Shown: one piece after another, positions 1 to 9,600 of the stretch | Position numbering within the stretch: position 1 is the first letter of the stretch | Layout of the letters: each line of letters opens with the position of its first letter | Assembly (NCBI RefSeq): GCF_000685275.1 | Contig: NZ_ARYK01000003.1 | Span: 62,001-126,000, forward strand | Length of the DNA: 64,000 bases | Source: Hyphomonas johnsonii MHS-2 | Lineage (GTDB): Bacteria; Pseudomonadota; Alphaproteobacteria; Caulobacterales; Hyphomonadaceae | Reading direction: 5' to 3' | Translations under genes and position numbers: made by a program | Notes under the pieces: generated by a model | Seen by the model: the letters and a program-made list of their open reading frames with translations, nothing else | Databases searched by the model: none | What the model was told of the DNA's origin: nothing

Positions 1-1
1 G

Positions 2-778
2 TGCTTCTCGCCGCCCGGGCATTCTGCCTTTTCCACGCCGCTGGAAATGATGGACTTCGTGGCGCGCCTGCGGGACCTGTCCGGTGGCAAGCCGGTTGGT
101 ATCAAGTTCTGCGTCGGCAATCGCTGGGAGATCCTCGCACTGTGCAAGGCCATGCTCGAGACGGGTATCCGCACGGACTTCATGGTGGTCGATGGCGGGG
201 AGGGTGGCACAGGCGCCGCACCGGCAGAATTTCTTGACCATGTCGGTGCCCCCCTGCGCCAGGGGCTGGTGCTGACGCGCAACGCGCTGATCGGCACGGG
301 CTTGAAGGATGATGTCCGGATTGGCTGCTCGGGCAAGCAGACGAGCGCCTTTGCGCTTGCCGCGTCCATGGCACTGGGCGCGGACTGGGTGAACACGGCG
401 CGCGGGTTCATGTTCTCGCTGGGATGTATCCAGTCGCTCAACTGCCACAACAATACCTGCCCGACCGGAATTGCCACGACCGACAAGAGCCGTCAGCGCG
501 GCCTGGTCGTCTCGGACAAGGCCGAGCGCGTCTTCAACTATCATCGCAATACGATCAGGGCGCTCATGGAAGTGGTCGGTGCGGCTGGCTGCGAGCATCC
601 CAGTGAGCTGACGCCGCGCCACATCATGCACCGGGTGACCGAAGACATGGTGAAGCCGGCCCACCGGGCATATGACCTGCTCGAACCGGACGTCCTGCTG
701 CACGCGCCGGAAACGACCCTGCTTGGCCGGGAATGGGAAATGGCACAGGCAGCCAGTTTCAAGCCGCTCGTTGTGTGA
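2..778 (+). CDS. FMN-binding glutamate synthase-family protein (C-terminal part, 5' end outside window)
   Basis: The reading frame is open from the first bases of the window, so this is the C-terminal ~258 residues of a longer protein. It carries the hallmarks of the FMN/Fe-S core of the glutamate synthase large subunit: the phosphate-binding stretch VVDGGEGGTGAAP and the cysteine cluster GCIQSLNCHNNTCPTGIAT, whose three cysteines bind a [3Fe-4S] centre in this family. The family oxidises or transfers reducing equivalents to a carbonyl/imine substrate; stand-alone members like this one often lack the glutaminase domain of GltB, and their substrate is usually unknown. The following gene starts 10 bases after the stop, so the two may be cotranscribed. 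Family assignment is secure; function as true glutamate synthase is not shown. Confidence 0.88.
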   Translation, partial: CFSPPGHSAFSTPLEMMDFVARLRDLSGGKPVGIKFCVGNRWEILALCKAMLETGIRTDFMVVDGGEGGTGAAPAEFLDHVGAPLRQGLVLTRNALIGTGLKDDVRIGCSGKQTSAFALAASMALGADWVNTARGFMFSLGCIQSLNCHNNTCPTGIATTDKSRQRGLVVSDKAERVFNYHRNTIRALMEVVGAAGCEHPSELTPRHIMHRVTEDMVKPAHRAYDLLEPDVLLHAPETTLLGREWEMAQAASFKPLVV

Positions 779-787
779 GGGCTGAGC

Positions 788-1621
788 ATGTGGCTGAAAC
801 CCGTTCTCGCCGCCATGCTGGCAGCCTGTGGCGTGTTTGCCCTGGCGGTGGTGACGAAACAGCCCTCGCATGCGCGCGCCTGGCAGCCACACCTGTCCCG
901 GCTGCCCGTCGTCGCGCGGGACGGCGACCGGTTCTCGATCAGCCAGTACCGGTCATGGGCCTATTCCGCAGATGTGCCCGTGTCCGAAACCTGGCATGAA
1001 CTGGCGCCGCACGATATCCGCGATGTCCGCCGGGCATGGTTCGTTGTCGAGCCGCATCCGGGCCTGGCCGTCATGGCGCATACGCTGGTCCTGTTCGAAT
1101 TCGCCGATGACGACCTGATTGGCCTGACAGTCGAGGCGCGCAAGGAAGCCGGCGAGTCCTATTCCGCGCTGCGCGGTGCGCTCAACGCCTTCGAGCTGGT
1201 CTATGAATGGGCCACACCAAGGGACCTGCTGACGCGGCGCGCCGTCATGATGGATCGTGAGCTGTACATGTATCCGCTCGCACTGAGCCAGGATGAGACG
1301 GAAGCCTATCTGGACGGCCTGCTACAGAAGACCGAGGCCATCGAGCGGCGCGCGCGCTTCTACAATACCGCGACGTCGAATTGCACAAATGAACTGGCCA
1401 AGACAGCCGGCCTGTCCTGGGACCCGGCATTCATCCTGACCGGGTATTCCGCGAAGGCGCTGCATCGCATGCGCCGCATCGCGGCGGACGGCGACTTCGA
1501 GTCAGTCAGGGCACACGCGAGAATCGACAGCAGGGTCCGCGATCTTGCGACCCTGCCGGATGCGGCGTTCAATGCGGAATTGCTGAAGGCATCCCGGGAC
1601 ACCTTCGGCCTGGCCCCCTAG
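788..1621 (+). CDS. DUF4105 domain membrane-associated protein
   Basis: A 277-residue protein with an N-terminal hydrophobic segment (residues ~3-22) that acts as a signal anchor or signal peptide. The body matches the DUF4105 pattern: an early SWAYSADVPVSETW stretch, a central region on substrate-like 'HTLVLFEF', and the distinctive FYNTATSNCTNELAKTAG motif (around residue 192-210) with an Asn-Cys-Thr triad typical of the family. DUF4105 proteins are exported or membrane-facing and look like distant papain-fold/NlpC-type hydrolases, but no activity has been established to my knowledge. It starts 9 bases after the preceding stop codon with no good independent ribosome site, which suggests translational linkage to the glutamate synthase-like gene. 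Confidence 0.75.
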   Translation: MWLKPVLAAMLAACGVFALAVVTKQPSHARAWQPHLSRLPVVARDGDRFSISQYRSWAYSADVPVSETWHELAPHDIRDVRRAWFVVEPHPGLAVMAHTLVLFEFADDDLIGLTVEARKEAGESYSALRGALNAFELVYEWATPRDLLTRRAVMMDRELYMYPLALSQDETEAYLDGLLQKTEAIERRARFYNTATSNCTNELAKTAGLSWDPAFILTGYSAKALHRMRRIAADGDFESVRAHARIDSRVRDLATLPDAAFNAELLKASRDTFGLAP

Positions 1622-1634
1622 GCGGCCGGACCGT

Positions 1635-2114
1635 TCAGCCTGCGTTGGCTTCGGACTGCAGCAGGATATAGCGCTCGATGCCGATCCGCTCGATCAGGTC
1701 GAACTGCGTTTCCAGGTAGTCGACATGTTCTTCCTCATTGTGGAGGATCTTGCCGAACAGGTCGCGGCTGACATAGTCACGCACCGATTCGGCATGCTCC
1801 ATCGCGTCGCGAAGCAGGGGGATCGCATCGTTCTCCAGTTTCAGGTCGCACTCGAGGATTTCCTGGACCGTTTCGCCGATATGCAGCTTTCCGAGATCCT
1901 GCAGGTTGGGCAGGCCGCCAAGGAACAGGACGCGCTGGATCAACCAGTCGGCATGCTCCATTTCCTCGATGGATTCCTTGTGCTCGTAATCGCCGAGCTT
2001 CGAAACGCCCCAGTCCTTCAGCATGCGCGAGTGCAGGAAATACTGGTTGATGGCCGTCAGTTCGTTCTTGAGACAAAGGTTCAGGAATTCGATGACCTTG
2101 GTGTCGCCTTTCAT
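1635..2114 (-). CDS. bfr: Bacterioferritin
   Basis: A 159-residue ferritin-like protein that stores iron as a mineral core in a 24-subunit shell. Start chosen at the ATG giving [12 protein letters not shown], the usual bacterioferritin N terminus, behind a clear AGGAG site; an in-frame ATG further upstream has no such support. Ferroxidase ligands are visible in [10 protein letters not shown], the [14 protein letters not shown] stretch and the C-terminal [11 protein letters not shown] segment. The methionine in [12 protein letters not shown] sits where the haem-ligating Met52 of E. coli Bfr lies, followed by the conserved VLFLGGLPN. The ferredoxin gene bfd lies upstream in the same orientation. 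An AT-rich promoter-like stretch and a perfect 7-base palindrome separate the two genes. Confidence 0.95.
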   Translation of the reverse strand: MKGDTKVIEFLNLCLKNELTAINQYFLHSRMLKDWGVSKLGDYEHKESIEEMEHADWLIQRVLFLGGLPNLQDLGKLHIGETVQEILECDLKLENDAIPLLRDAMEHAESVRDYVSRDLFGKILHNEEEHVDYLETQFDLIERIGIERYILLQSEANAG

Positions 2115-2214
2115 GGGGAAATCTCCTGCAGGGCGTGAAAAAGCATGTTCGCGGGATAAGCGAACCGCCGTGGCATTGCAAGAAAATATCAAATAAAATC
2201 AAGTTCATCTGCAA

Positions 2215-2231
2215 GTGAGACACAGTCTCAC
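2215..2231. promoter_or_regulatory. Perfect palindrome upstream of bfr
   Basis: GTGAGAC-ACA-GTCTCAC is a 7-base perfect inverted repeat lying about 100 bases upstream of the bfr start, just before AT-rich sequence that could hold the promoter. It has no U-tract and is too short to be a good terminator for bfd, so a protein-binding site is the better reading. The cognate regulator is unknown; it does not resemble a Fur box. Confidence 0.4.
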
Positions 2232-2263
2232 TGCGTGCTGAAACGCAATCGCAATCAGGTGCC

Positions 2264-2464
2264 CTATTCGGCGGCGACCAGCACTGGAGATGGTGCCTGC
2301 CGGTCCATTTCCTCGGAAATGATTTCGCCGATCGAGCAGCTGCACTTGCCGCAATTGAATTTGCACCCGTGATGGGCCTGGACCGCATTCGGGCTACGCG
2401 CACCGGCACCGACCGCGGCGCGGACGCTGGAACAGTTGATGCGGTTGCAAATGCAAATGATCAT
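2264..2464 (-). CDS. bfd: Bacterioferritin-associated ferredoxin (BFD-like [2Fe-2S] protein)
   Basis: A 66-residue protein starting MIICICNRI. Its four cysteines are arranged as CIC near the N terminus and CKFNCGKC in the middle, the C-x-C plus C-x4-C-x2-C family pattern with two ligands in the HHGCKFNCGKCSC stretch. Bfd reduces the mineral in bacterioferritin and releases iron under starvation. Start codon: the ATG at 2464 places the first Cys where other Bfd proteins have it; in-frame ATG (2473) and TTG (2479) codons lie just upstream and none has a convincing ribosome site. It is followed by bfr in the same direction and preceded by a Fur-box-like sequence, consistent with iron-dependent expression. 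Confidence 0.85.
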   Translation of the reverse strand: MIICICNRINCSSVRAAVGAGARSPNAVQAHHGCKFNCGKCSCSIGEIISEEMDRQAPSPVLVAAE

Positions 2465-2478
2465 GAGAACCATTTGCA
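2452..2478. promoter_or_regulatory. Inverted repeat over the bfd start region
   Basis: Arms TGCAAATG (2452-2459) and CATTTGCA (2471-2478) are perfectly complementary around an 11-base spacer, and overlap the candidate bfd start codons. It could be an operator or a hairpin that masks the translation start. Inference only. Confidence 0.35.
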
Positions 2479-2484
2479 ATTAGA

Positions 2485-2499
2485 TGAGAATGATTGTCA
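2485..2499 (-). promoter_or_regulatory. Fur-box-like site upstream of bfd
   Basis: TGAGAATGATTGTCA matches the 7-1-7 Fur box consensus TGATAATNATTATCA at all but two bases. It lies about 20-35 bases upstream of the bfd start, a position fit for iron-responsive repression. Whether Fur, or another iron regulator such as Irr in alphaproteobacteria, binds it is not known from sequence. Confidence 0.6.
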
Positions 2500-2569
2500 A
2501 CCACAAAAATTAGTGCCGCAAACGGGGTGATTTGGCCAGTTACAGGAAATTTCATCGATCCGGACAGGC

Positions 2570-3409
2570 GTGCGTACACCAAATCCGCCTATTAAGCGTC
2601 GCATGCAGGATGCAATATTCAAACGGAACCGGATTCTCAGCTGGTCGCTTTGGCGGCCGGTGTTTGTGACCCTGATCTCGATCGCCACCTCGATCGTGGT
2701 GACGGTGATCGCCGTCTTTGTGTCACCGCTGACATCTGCCGTGCGGGAGGAAATCCTCCCGATCGCCGTCACGATTTGCGTGATCGTGTCGACGCTCGTC
2801 GCCTTTCCCATTGCCTGCCAGGTGCATGGCCGCGGATTACGCCTCGGGCGCACAGTTCAAATGCTGGAAGCCGCGCATGCAGAACTCGCGCGCCGCGCGC
2901 GGATCGACCCGCTGACGGGCCTGCTCAATCGCGATGCATTCATGGCCGACATGACGCGCCATCGCCAGGGCGGGAATGCCGGGGCCGTGCTGATGATCGA
3001 CGCCGACCACTTCAAAAGCGTGAATGACAATTTCGGCCACCAGGCCGGAGACGAAGCGCTTTGCCTGATCGGGGAAGTGATACGCCAATCCGTCCGGACG
3101 CTCGACCTTGCGGCCCGGATTGGCGGCGAGGAATTCCTGGTCTTCCTGCCGGAAGCCGGAACGGACCTGCCAATGGTGATTGCCGAACGGATCCGGGCCG
3201 GTGTCAGCGATCTTTCGCAGCGAAACGGCGCCCGCCCGCATCATCGCCTGACGGTCAGTATCGGTGTCGTCATGCAGACCGGATGCATGTCCGATCATGA
3301 CATTGTCGCGGCGGCCGACCGGAACATGTATGAAGCCAAGCATGCCGGCCGCAACCGCGTCGTCAGGTCGATCGGACCAGACGCGCCCCGGATTGCCAGC
3401 GTCGCCTGA
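2570..3409 (+). CDS. Membrane diguanylate cyclase (GGDEF protein)
   Basis: A 279-residue protein with two predicted membrane helices in the first ~90 residues and a C-terminal GGDEF domain that makes cyclic di-GMP from two GTP. Visible motifs are DPLTGLLNRDAF at the domain start, IDADHFKSVNDNFGHQAGDEAL for metal/GTP binding, the active-site loop RIGGEEFLVF, and TVSIG near the end. RTLD five residues before GGEEF matches the RxxD inhibitory (I) site for product feedback. Start: GTG at 2570 behind a GGACAGG stretch; an ATG at 2603 is an alternative. The gene diverges from bfd and shows no partner nearby. Confidence 0.9.
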   Translation: MRTPNPPIKRRMQDAIFKRNRILSWSLWRPVFVTLISIATSIVVTVIAVFVSPLTSAVREEILPIAVTICVIVSTLVAFPIACQVHGRGLRLGRTVQMLEAAHAELARRARIDPLTGLLNRDAFMADMTRHRQGGNAGAVLMIDADHFKSVNDNFGHQAGDEALCLIGEVIRQSVRTLDLAARIGGEEFLVFLPEAGTDLPMVIAERIRAGVSDLSQRNGARPHHRLTVSIGVVMQTGCMSDHDIVAAADRNMYEAKHAGRNRVVRSIGPDAPRIASVA

Positions 3410-3426
3410 CTGCCGGCGGCCCGCGC

Positions 3427-3651
3427 TCAGGCCGCCTGGTCGTCCCAGCCGAACGCATCTTCCACACCGACGCCGAAGGCCCGGGCAATCCGGAACGCGC
3501 TTTCAAGCGATGGGGAATAACGCCCCTGCTCGATGGCGATCACCGTCTGCCGGGTGACTCCGATGATCTCTGCGAGCGCTGCCTGGCTCATCTGTCCGTG
3601 GGCTTCGCGCAACTCGCGCACGCGATTTGTGATCGGGGGACGTTTGGCCAT
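3427..3651 (-). CDS. XRE/Cro-type helix-turn-helix regulator
   Basis: A 74-residue protein made up almost entirely of an HTH_3 domain: residues ~8-60 hold MSQAALAEIIGVTRQTVIAIEQGRYSPSL, the classic compact repressor fold with recognition helix around VTRQTVIAIEQ. Such YozG-like mini-repressors are commonly found next to small membrane proteins, as here: the preceding membrane-protein gene ends 3 bases before this start, so the three genes 4535 to 3427 form one likely operon. It probably binds the paired inverted repeats upstream of that operon (4562-4601). Confidence 0.85.
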   Translation of the reverse strand: MAKRPPITNRVRELREAHGQMSQAALAEIIGVTRQTVIAIEQGRYSPSLESAFRIARAFGVGVEDAFGWDDQAA

Positions 3652-3654
3652 GAC

Positions 3655-4077
3655 CTAGACGCCCCGGCGGTAGAGGATGATCTGGAACACGTATTCCCCG
3701 ATCTGGCTCAGCATCAGGCTGGCAAAGACGATATGGAACAGCAGGTTCCCGTCATGCAGGACACTGTAGTTGAAGATGCCGGCAAGGGCGCCGGCGGCCA
3801 GTATGTAGCCTGACCAGTGGCCGGCCTTGTCGATGATGAGCCTGTCGCGCTCGTCGGCCGGCTGATTGGCTTCACGTCCGGATGTTCCGGCGATGGCCGC
3901 CATGATGATGATCGAGGCGATCACGATCAGGATCACATAGGATATGACGAGCGAGATGATCGGCGGGGCGGTTTCACCCAGCGCGTGGGAGATGCCGATG
4001 ATCTTGTTGAAATAGTACGCGCCGGCACTGAACAGGATGAAGATCATGGCCCAGGCGGATTTTTCTCGGAATGACAT
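3655..4077 (-). CDS. Small membrane protein, middle gene of the XRE-linked operon
   Basis: 140 residues with four predicted membrane helices: two in the N-terminal half (around SAWAMIFILFSAGAYYF and IISLVISYVILIVIASIII) and two in the C-terminal half. They are separated by a charged, cytoplasmic-looking linker with the motif PADERDRLIIDKAGHWSG. That ERD..I..KA linker recalls DUF2178-like membrane proteins found next to XRE regulators. Start chosen at MSFREKSAWAM behind a GGAG site rather than at an upstream in-frame ATG. No enzymatic function can be assigned. It shares architecture with the gene at 4119-4535 (same helix-linker-helix plan with a DSDEREEMIGLRASR linker), so the two are probably ancient paralogues. 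Confidence 0.7.
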   Translation of the reverse strand: MSFREKSAWAMIFILFSAGAYYFNKIIGISHALGETAPPIISLVISYVILIVIASIIIMAAIAGTSGREANQPADERDRLIIDKAGHWSGYILAAGALAGIFNYSVLHDGNLLFHIVFASLMLSQIGEYVFQIILYRRGV

Positions 4078-4118
4078 GTGGTTCTCCGTTGGAGGGGGGG
4101 CGGGGCCTTGGCCAGCCG

Positions 4119-4535
4119 TCACACGCTTGTGCGCGTGTAATGGAACAGGGAGGCGAGGCGCACGGATTCTGCCAGGATGAAGACCCCGATTGCCAGGTGG
4201 GCGAAGTCCATCGGCGTATGGCCCTCGAAGGCGTCGAGGAAGATGTAGGTGACGCCGCCGGCGAAGATATACATGGCGTTGCGTGATGCCCGCAGGCCGA
4301 TCATCTCCTCGCGTTCATCGCTGTCAGGCGCATTGCGGTTGAGGATGGCGATGATGATCGAGATGATAATGGTGAGCACCACAATCACGGCCACGCTGAT
4401 GCCGACGCGAAGGTGCAATTCAGCGCCACTCTCGGGCGGCGTCCAGAACAGGCCCCAATAGGCGCCGAGATTGAGCAGGCCGACAAGGATCGCAAGAATG
4501 GATGCGACGATGTCTATGCGGAAGATGCTGGTCAT
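4119..4535 (-). CDS. Small membrane protein, first gene of the XRE-linked operon
   Basis: 138 residues, four predicted helices (IVASILAILVGLLNLGAYWG, VAVIVVLTIIISIIIAIL, and two after residue 90). A charged linker DSDEREEMIGLRASRNA lies in the middle, in the same place as PADERDRLIIDKAGH in the next gene. No known catalytic motif. It is the promoter-proximal gene of the three-gene set ending with the XRE regulator; its upstream region contains two related inverted repeats. Regulation by the linked repressor is likely; the physiological role is unknown. Confidence 0.7.
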   Translation of the reverse strand: MTSIFRIDIVASILAILVGLLNLGAYWGLFWTPPESGAELHLRVGISVAVIVVLTIIISIIIAILNRNAPDSDEREEMIGLRASRNAMYIFAGGVTYIFLDAFEGHTPMDFAHLAIGVFILAESVRLASLFHYTRTSV

Positions 4536-4561
4536 GATGATGTCCTCGTGTCAAAAATATC

Positions 4562-4601
4562 TTACATCCGGCATGTAGTAAAAGATTTTTTACATGTCAA
4601 A
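4562..4601. promoter_or_regulatory. Two related inverted repeats, putative operator of the XRE operon
   Basis: Within an AT-rich stretch upstream of the 4535 start, TTACATccggcATGTAgTAA (4562-4581) is followed closely by TTTTTACATGTCAAA (4587-4601). Both are built on the same TTACAT/ATGTAA half sites, and the centres are about 22 bases apart, two turns of DNA. This is the layout expected for cooperative binding of a dimeric XRE repressor. Inference from symmetry and context. Confidence 0.5.
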
Positions 4602-4690
4602 CATTTTTAACAAAAAATTTTGACCTCGCTTGACGCTGTGGCGCCGGGCCTCTAGGCCCGGCCAGTCAATCCAGCAGCACCGGTAGCCCC

Positions 4691-6280
4691 ATGACCGACC
4701 TTTCCCTTCTCGCCCAATCTGCCAAGGCCTGGCCCTTCGAACTGGCGCGCGCGCTGGACAAGCGCGTGAACCAGCAGGTCAAGGCCGGCCAGCGCGCAGC
4801 GGATGATCCGGTCGTGTTCGAGACCGGCTATGGGCCGTCTGGCCTGCCGCATATCGGCACGTTCGGGGAAGTGGTGCGCACGACAATGGTGCGGCATGCG
4901 TTTGAGGTCCTGACCGGCGGCAAAATTCCGACGCGCCTGATCTGCATCTCCGACGACATGGACGGCATGCGCAAGGTGCCGCCGACCGTGCCCAACCCCG
5001 AAAAGCTCGAACCCTGGCTGCAGAAGCCCCTGACGGCCGTGCCTGACCCGTTCGGCACGCACGAGTCCTATGGCGCCCACATGAATGCGCGCCTGTGTGC
5101 CTTTCTCGACCAGTTCGGGTTCCAGTACGAATTCGTCTCGGCGACGGAGTGCTACAAGTCGGGCCGGTTCGACCCGATGCTCCTGAGAGCGGCTGAGAAA
5201 TTCGACGAGATCATGGCCGTGATGCTGCCGACACTTGGCGCGGAACGGCAGGCGACCTATTCGCCGTTCCTGCCAATCTCGCCGAGCACAGGCCGCGTGC
5301 TCTACGTGCCGATGAAACATGTCGATGCCGCCAAGGGCGAGATCACGTTCGTCGACGAGGATGGTTCGGACGCGACGCTGCCGGTGACGGGTGGCAATGT
5401 GAAGATGCAGTGGAAGCCGGACTTCGGCATGCGCTGGGCGGCGCTGGGCGTTGACTTCGAAATGTTCGGCAAGGACCACCAGGCCAATGCGCCGATCTAT
5501 TCCAGGATCGCCAAGATCCTCGGCCACCGCCCGCCGGAGCAATATGTCTACGAGCTGTTCCTGGACGACAAGGGCGAGAAGATTTCCAAGTCCAAGGGCA
5601 ACGGCATTTCTGTCGAGGAATGGCTGGCCTACGCGCCGGACGAGAGCCTGTCGCTGTTCCAGTTCCAGAAGCCGCGGGTGGCCAAGAAGCTCTATTTTGA
5701 TGTGATCCCGAAAGCAGTCGACGAATACCTGACCTTCCTGGAGAAATACCCGGACGAGGATCCCGCGCGCCAACTGGAAAACCCGGTCTGGCACATCCAT
5801 TCCGGCAATCCGCCGCGCGCCGATGTACCGGTCAGCTTCGCACTGCTCCTCAACCTGGTCGCGGTGGCGAACCCGGACGACAAGAGCCAGCTCTGGGGCT
5901 TCATCTCACGCTACGCGCCGGAAGCGTCGGCCGAGACGCATCCGCTGCTCGACAGGCTCGCCGGTTATGCGATGCGCTATTACCGCGACTTCATCCTGCC
6001 GGCGAAGACCTATCGTGCCCCGACCGACAAGGAACGTGCGGCGATGCAGGACCTGTCGGCGCGTTTCAAGGCGTTCGATGAAGACCCCACGCCGGAAAAC
6101 CTGCAGACGCTGACATTTGCCGTCGGCAAGGAGCATGAATTCGAGAACCTGCGCGACTGGTTCAAGGCGCTCTACGAAGTCCTCCTCGGCCAGGCGCAGG
6201 GGCCGCGCTTCGGCAGTTTCGCGGCGCTCTATGGCGTGGAAAACACCGCCCGCCTGATCGATGAGGCGATGGCACGTTGA
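4691..6280 (+). CDS. lysS: Lysine--tRNA ligase, class I
   Basis: A 529-residue class I lysyl-tRNA synthetase, which activates lysine with ATP and charges tRNA-Lys. The signature PHIGTF (HIGH motif) is at residues 53-58 and KISKSKG (KMSKS) begins near residue 297. Other family marks are the [14 protein letters not shown] stretch after the HIGH region and [15 protein letters not shown] before KMSKS. Class I LysRS replaces the common class II enzyme in archaea, spirochaetes and many alphaproteobacteria. Length is normal for the family. The gene stands alone, preceded by the AT-rich operator region of the divergent membrane-protein operon. Confidence 0.96.
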   Translation: MTDLSLLAQSAKAWPFELARALDKRVNQQVKAGQRAADDPVVFETGYGPSGLPHIGTFGEVVRTTMVRHAFEVLTGGKIPTRLICISDDMDGMRKVPPTVPNPEKLEPWLQKPLTAVPDPFGTHESYGAHMNARLCAFLDQFGFQYEFVSATECYKSGRFDPMLLRAAEKFDEIMAVMLPTLGAERQATYSPFLPISPSTGRVLYVPMKHVDAAKGEITFVDEDGSDATLPVTGGNVKMQWKPDFGMRWAALGVDFEMFGKDHQANAPIYSRIAKILGHRPPEQYVYELFLDDKGEKISKSKGNGISVEEWLAYAPDESLSLFQFQKPRVAKKLYFDVIPKAVDEYLTFLEKYPDEDPARQLENPVWHIHSGNPPRADVPVSFALLLNLVAVANPDDKSQLWGFISRYAPEASAETHPLLDRLAGYAMRYYRDFILPAKTYRAPTDKERAAMQDLSARFKAFDEDPTPENLQTLTFAVGKEHEFENLRDWFKALYEVLLGQAQGPRFGSFAALYGVENTARLIDEAMAR

Positions 6281-6344
6281 TCAAACCGTAACTGTGCGCC
6301 GGGCAGGCTGTCACCTAGGCTGACCGGAACCCGGAGGACGCCCC

Positions 6345-6683
6345 ATGAAACGATTCAGGTATTTGCTGGTCGCGCCGCTCTTGCTGGCCACGCCCGCCTG
6401 TGTGGCCACCAAGATCGTGACCGTGCCGGTCGGCATCGCCGTGGGCGCCACGAAAATGGCTGGCAAGAGCGTGATCTATGTCGGCGGCACGGCGGTTCGG
6501 GTGACGGGCGATGCGCTGGACGGGCCGGACGAGAAGGTCAAACTGGACGTCACGCTGAAGACACGGACGGGCCGCACCAAGCACGTCCGCAAGACCGTGA
6601 AGGTCAAGTATCTCGAGCGCGAGATTAAGAAGATCGAGAAAAAGGGGCGCATCGTCGACGTCGAGGTCAAGAAGGTCGACTGA
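6345..6683 (+). CDS. Small exported protein, possible lipoprotein
   Basis: 112 residues beginning with a basic, hydrophobic signal sequence (KRFRYLLVAPLLLATPAC). The Cys at 19 could be lipidated but the preceding TPA is a poor lipobox. The mature part is short and repetitive in Lys/Val and ends with alternating charged residues (KVKYLEREIKKIEKKGRIVDVEVKKVD). No domain is recognised. It has a GGAGGA-like site before the ATG and lies between lysS and the convergent oxidoreductase gene. Confidence 0.6.
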   Translation: MKRFRYLLVAPLLLATPACVATKIVTVPVGIAVGATKMAGKSVIYVGGTAVRVTGDALDGPDEKVKLDVTLKTRTGRTKHVRKTVKVKYLEREIKKIEKKGRIVDVEVKKVD

Positions 6684-6695
6684 CGCGGCGGGCGC

Positions 6696-9600
6696 CTACT
6701 CCGCCGCGATCAGTGTTGTCTTCTCCTTCGGCAGGTCGCCATTCGGCCATCCGGCCCACAGTTCGGCTTCCTTCTTGCCGGCAAGCGCGACGGCAGCATC
6801 CTTGACATGACCATAGCCGCGGATCTCGTCCGGTACTTCGGCGATGGCGATGGCCAGGGCATGGTTCCGGGCGGTAAGGCCTGATGACAGCGTTTCGAGC
6901 GTGGCGAGATAGGTGTCGCGCAGGGCGCGTTCCATCTTGCGCTCTTCGGTGCGTCCGAACAGGTCGAACGGCGTTCCGCGAAGGCCCTTCATCCGGGTCA
7001 GCATCTTGAAGCCCAGCATCATCCACCCACCGAAATGCTTTTTCTTCAGGTGGCCGTGGCTGTCCTTCTTCGAGATCAGGGGAGGGGCCATCCAGAAGCG
7101 CAGCTTGCCGCCCTTGAACTGGCTGGCGAGCTGTTTGGCAAAGTCGCCATTTGTGTAGAGACGGGCGACTTCGTACTCGTCCTTGTAGGCCATCAGCTTG
7201 TAGGCATAGGTCGCCGCCGCACGGGTCAGTTTCTCGCCAAGGCCGGCAGCCTCTTCCGCCGCGCGCACACGGGCAACGGCGTCGCGATAGGTCTGGGCAT
7301 AGGCGGCGTTCTGGTAGGCCGTCAGGCGGGTCGCCCGGTCGTCGATCAGCTCATCGAGCGTCTTCGGTTCGAGGTGGCCGCGCGGATCATGCTGCGCAGC
7401 CAGGCGTTCGGGCGCGGCGGCTGCGATGCGGCCGATATTGAACGCCGCCATGTTGTCGTCGACCTTGGTGCCGTTGAGGCGGATTGCCCTGTACAGGCCG
7501 CGCAGCGACACGGGCACGGCGCCCTTCTGCCAAGAATAGCCGACCATGATCATGTTGGTATAGATCGCGTCATGCAGGTAGCCGACGGCGAGCGCTTCGG
7601 CGTCAAACGCACCGAAGTCCCGCGCCTGGCGCTTCACACGTGCTGCCAGCAGGTCGCTCTCGAACCGCTTCGACCGGTTGCGAATGAATTCGCTGGTCGG
7701 TGTCACGTCAGAGTTTGCATAGGCGGCGGTACGGCCCGGTTCCATCAGCAGAAGGGCATCGCCGCCAGCCGCGACGACGAGGTCGCAGGCGATGATGAGG
7801 TCTGCGCTGGCAGGTGGTACGCGGCCGGTCGAGATCGCTTCCGGTTCACGCGCAAAGCGGATGTGCGAGAGCACGGGCCCGCCTTTCTGGGCAAGGCCGG
7901 TCATGTCTAGCGAAGAGGCGGCATTGCCGTCCACATGCGCAGCCATGGCCAGCACGGCGGCCACGGTTGTCACGCCTGTGCCGCCGACGCCGGTGAACAG
8001 CACGTTCCACGGCTCAGCGAGACTGGGTGTCTCGGGCAGGGGCAGGCCGGAGGCATCGAATTCGCGGCGCACTTCGCCGGTCCATGCGGGTTCACCGTCT
8101 TTCACGGTGACAAAGCTCGGGCAGAAGCCGGTGAGACAGGAAAGGTCGGTATTGCAGGTCGACTGGTTGATGCGGCGCTTGCGGCCGAGCTCGGTTTCTA
8201 CCGGCTCGACCGACAGACAGTTCGATTTCACCGAACAATCGCCGCAGCCTTCGCAGACTTCCTGGTTGATGATCACGCGCACGCGGTCTGGCGCGATGGT
8301 GCCGCGCTTGGAGCGGCGGCGCTTCTCCGTGGCGCACATCTGGTCATAGATCATGACCGAGACACCGGGCGTCGCCCGCAGCATGACCTGAACGTCTTCA
8401 AGGTCCTCGCGGTCATAGATCTTGACGCGGCGGGGCAGGTTCTTGACGCCGGCATAGCGGGTCGGGTCTTCAGTCACGATGACGATGGTCTGGACGCCTT
8501 CAGCTTCGACCTGCTGGGCGATCTGGGCCGGTGTCTGGCCGGATTCGACCTGCTGGCCGCCCGTCATGGCGACTGCGTCATTGTAGAGGATCTTGTAGGT
8601 CATCTTGGCGCCGGACGTGACAGCGGCGCGGATCGCCAGGCTGCCGGAATGCGAATAGGTGCCGTCGCCGAGATTGACGAAGACATGGTCCTCGTCGGTC
8701 GCCCAGAACTGGCCGACCCAGGCAATGCCTTCGCCGCCCATCTGGCTGGTCATGTCGGTTTTCCGGTCCGGCATGAAGTTCGCCATGTAGTGGCAACCGA
8801 TGCCGGCAAGTGCACGCGAGCCTTCCGGCACGGTGGTCGAGGTATTGTGCGGGCAGCCGGAACAGAAGTGCGGGCTGCGCAGGGTGGGTGAGGCGTTCGC
8901 ACGCGCCGACTCGCCGGCCCGTCCGACGCGGTCGAAATAGGCGTCCGCGCGGGTCGTGTCCCAGCCGGCAGGAATGATCTTCATCAGCGCGCCGGCCATT
9001 TCGGGCACCGTGATGGATGCGATGTCGGAGAGCAGCGGCTGGCCGTCAGCTGCGCGCTTGCCTTCAACGATGGGGCGCTTGCTGTCCGGAAGGTCGTAGA
9101 GCGCGGCCTTGAGCTGTTCTTCGATCAGCGGCCGCTTGTGTTCGATGACGAAAACCCGTTCCAGGCCGGCGCAGAATTCGCGAACGCCTTCCGGCTCCAG
9201 TGGCCAGGGCATGGCAACCTTGAACACGGTCAGGCCAAGATTGCCGGCCTGTTCCGGCGTCAGGCCGATCGCGGCGAGCGCTTCGAACACATCGCGGGCA
9301 GCCTGGCCGGTGACGATCACGCCAATGCGCGGCTTCGGTGAGGGCAGGATGACATGGTCCAGCCGGTTGGCACGGACATAGGCCTGCGCGGCGGGCAGCT
9401 TGAAGTGACGCAGGCGCGCTTCCTTGTCGAGCGGCGTGTCGCCGCGGCGCATGTGGACGCCGCCTTCAGGCAGGTGGAAAGACGGTGCGACAAAGCTGAA
9501 CCGGTCGAGGTCGACATTCACGACTGCGCCGGAATCCATCGTGTCGGCCAGTGCGATCAGGCCGGTCCAGGCCCCGCTGAAACGGCTCATCGCCCAGCCG

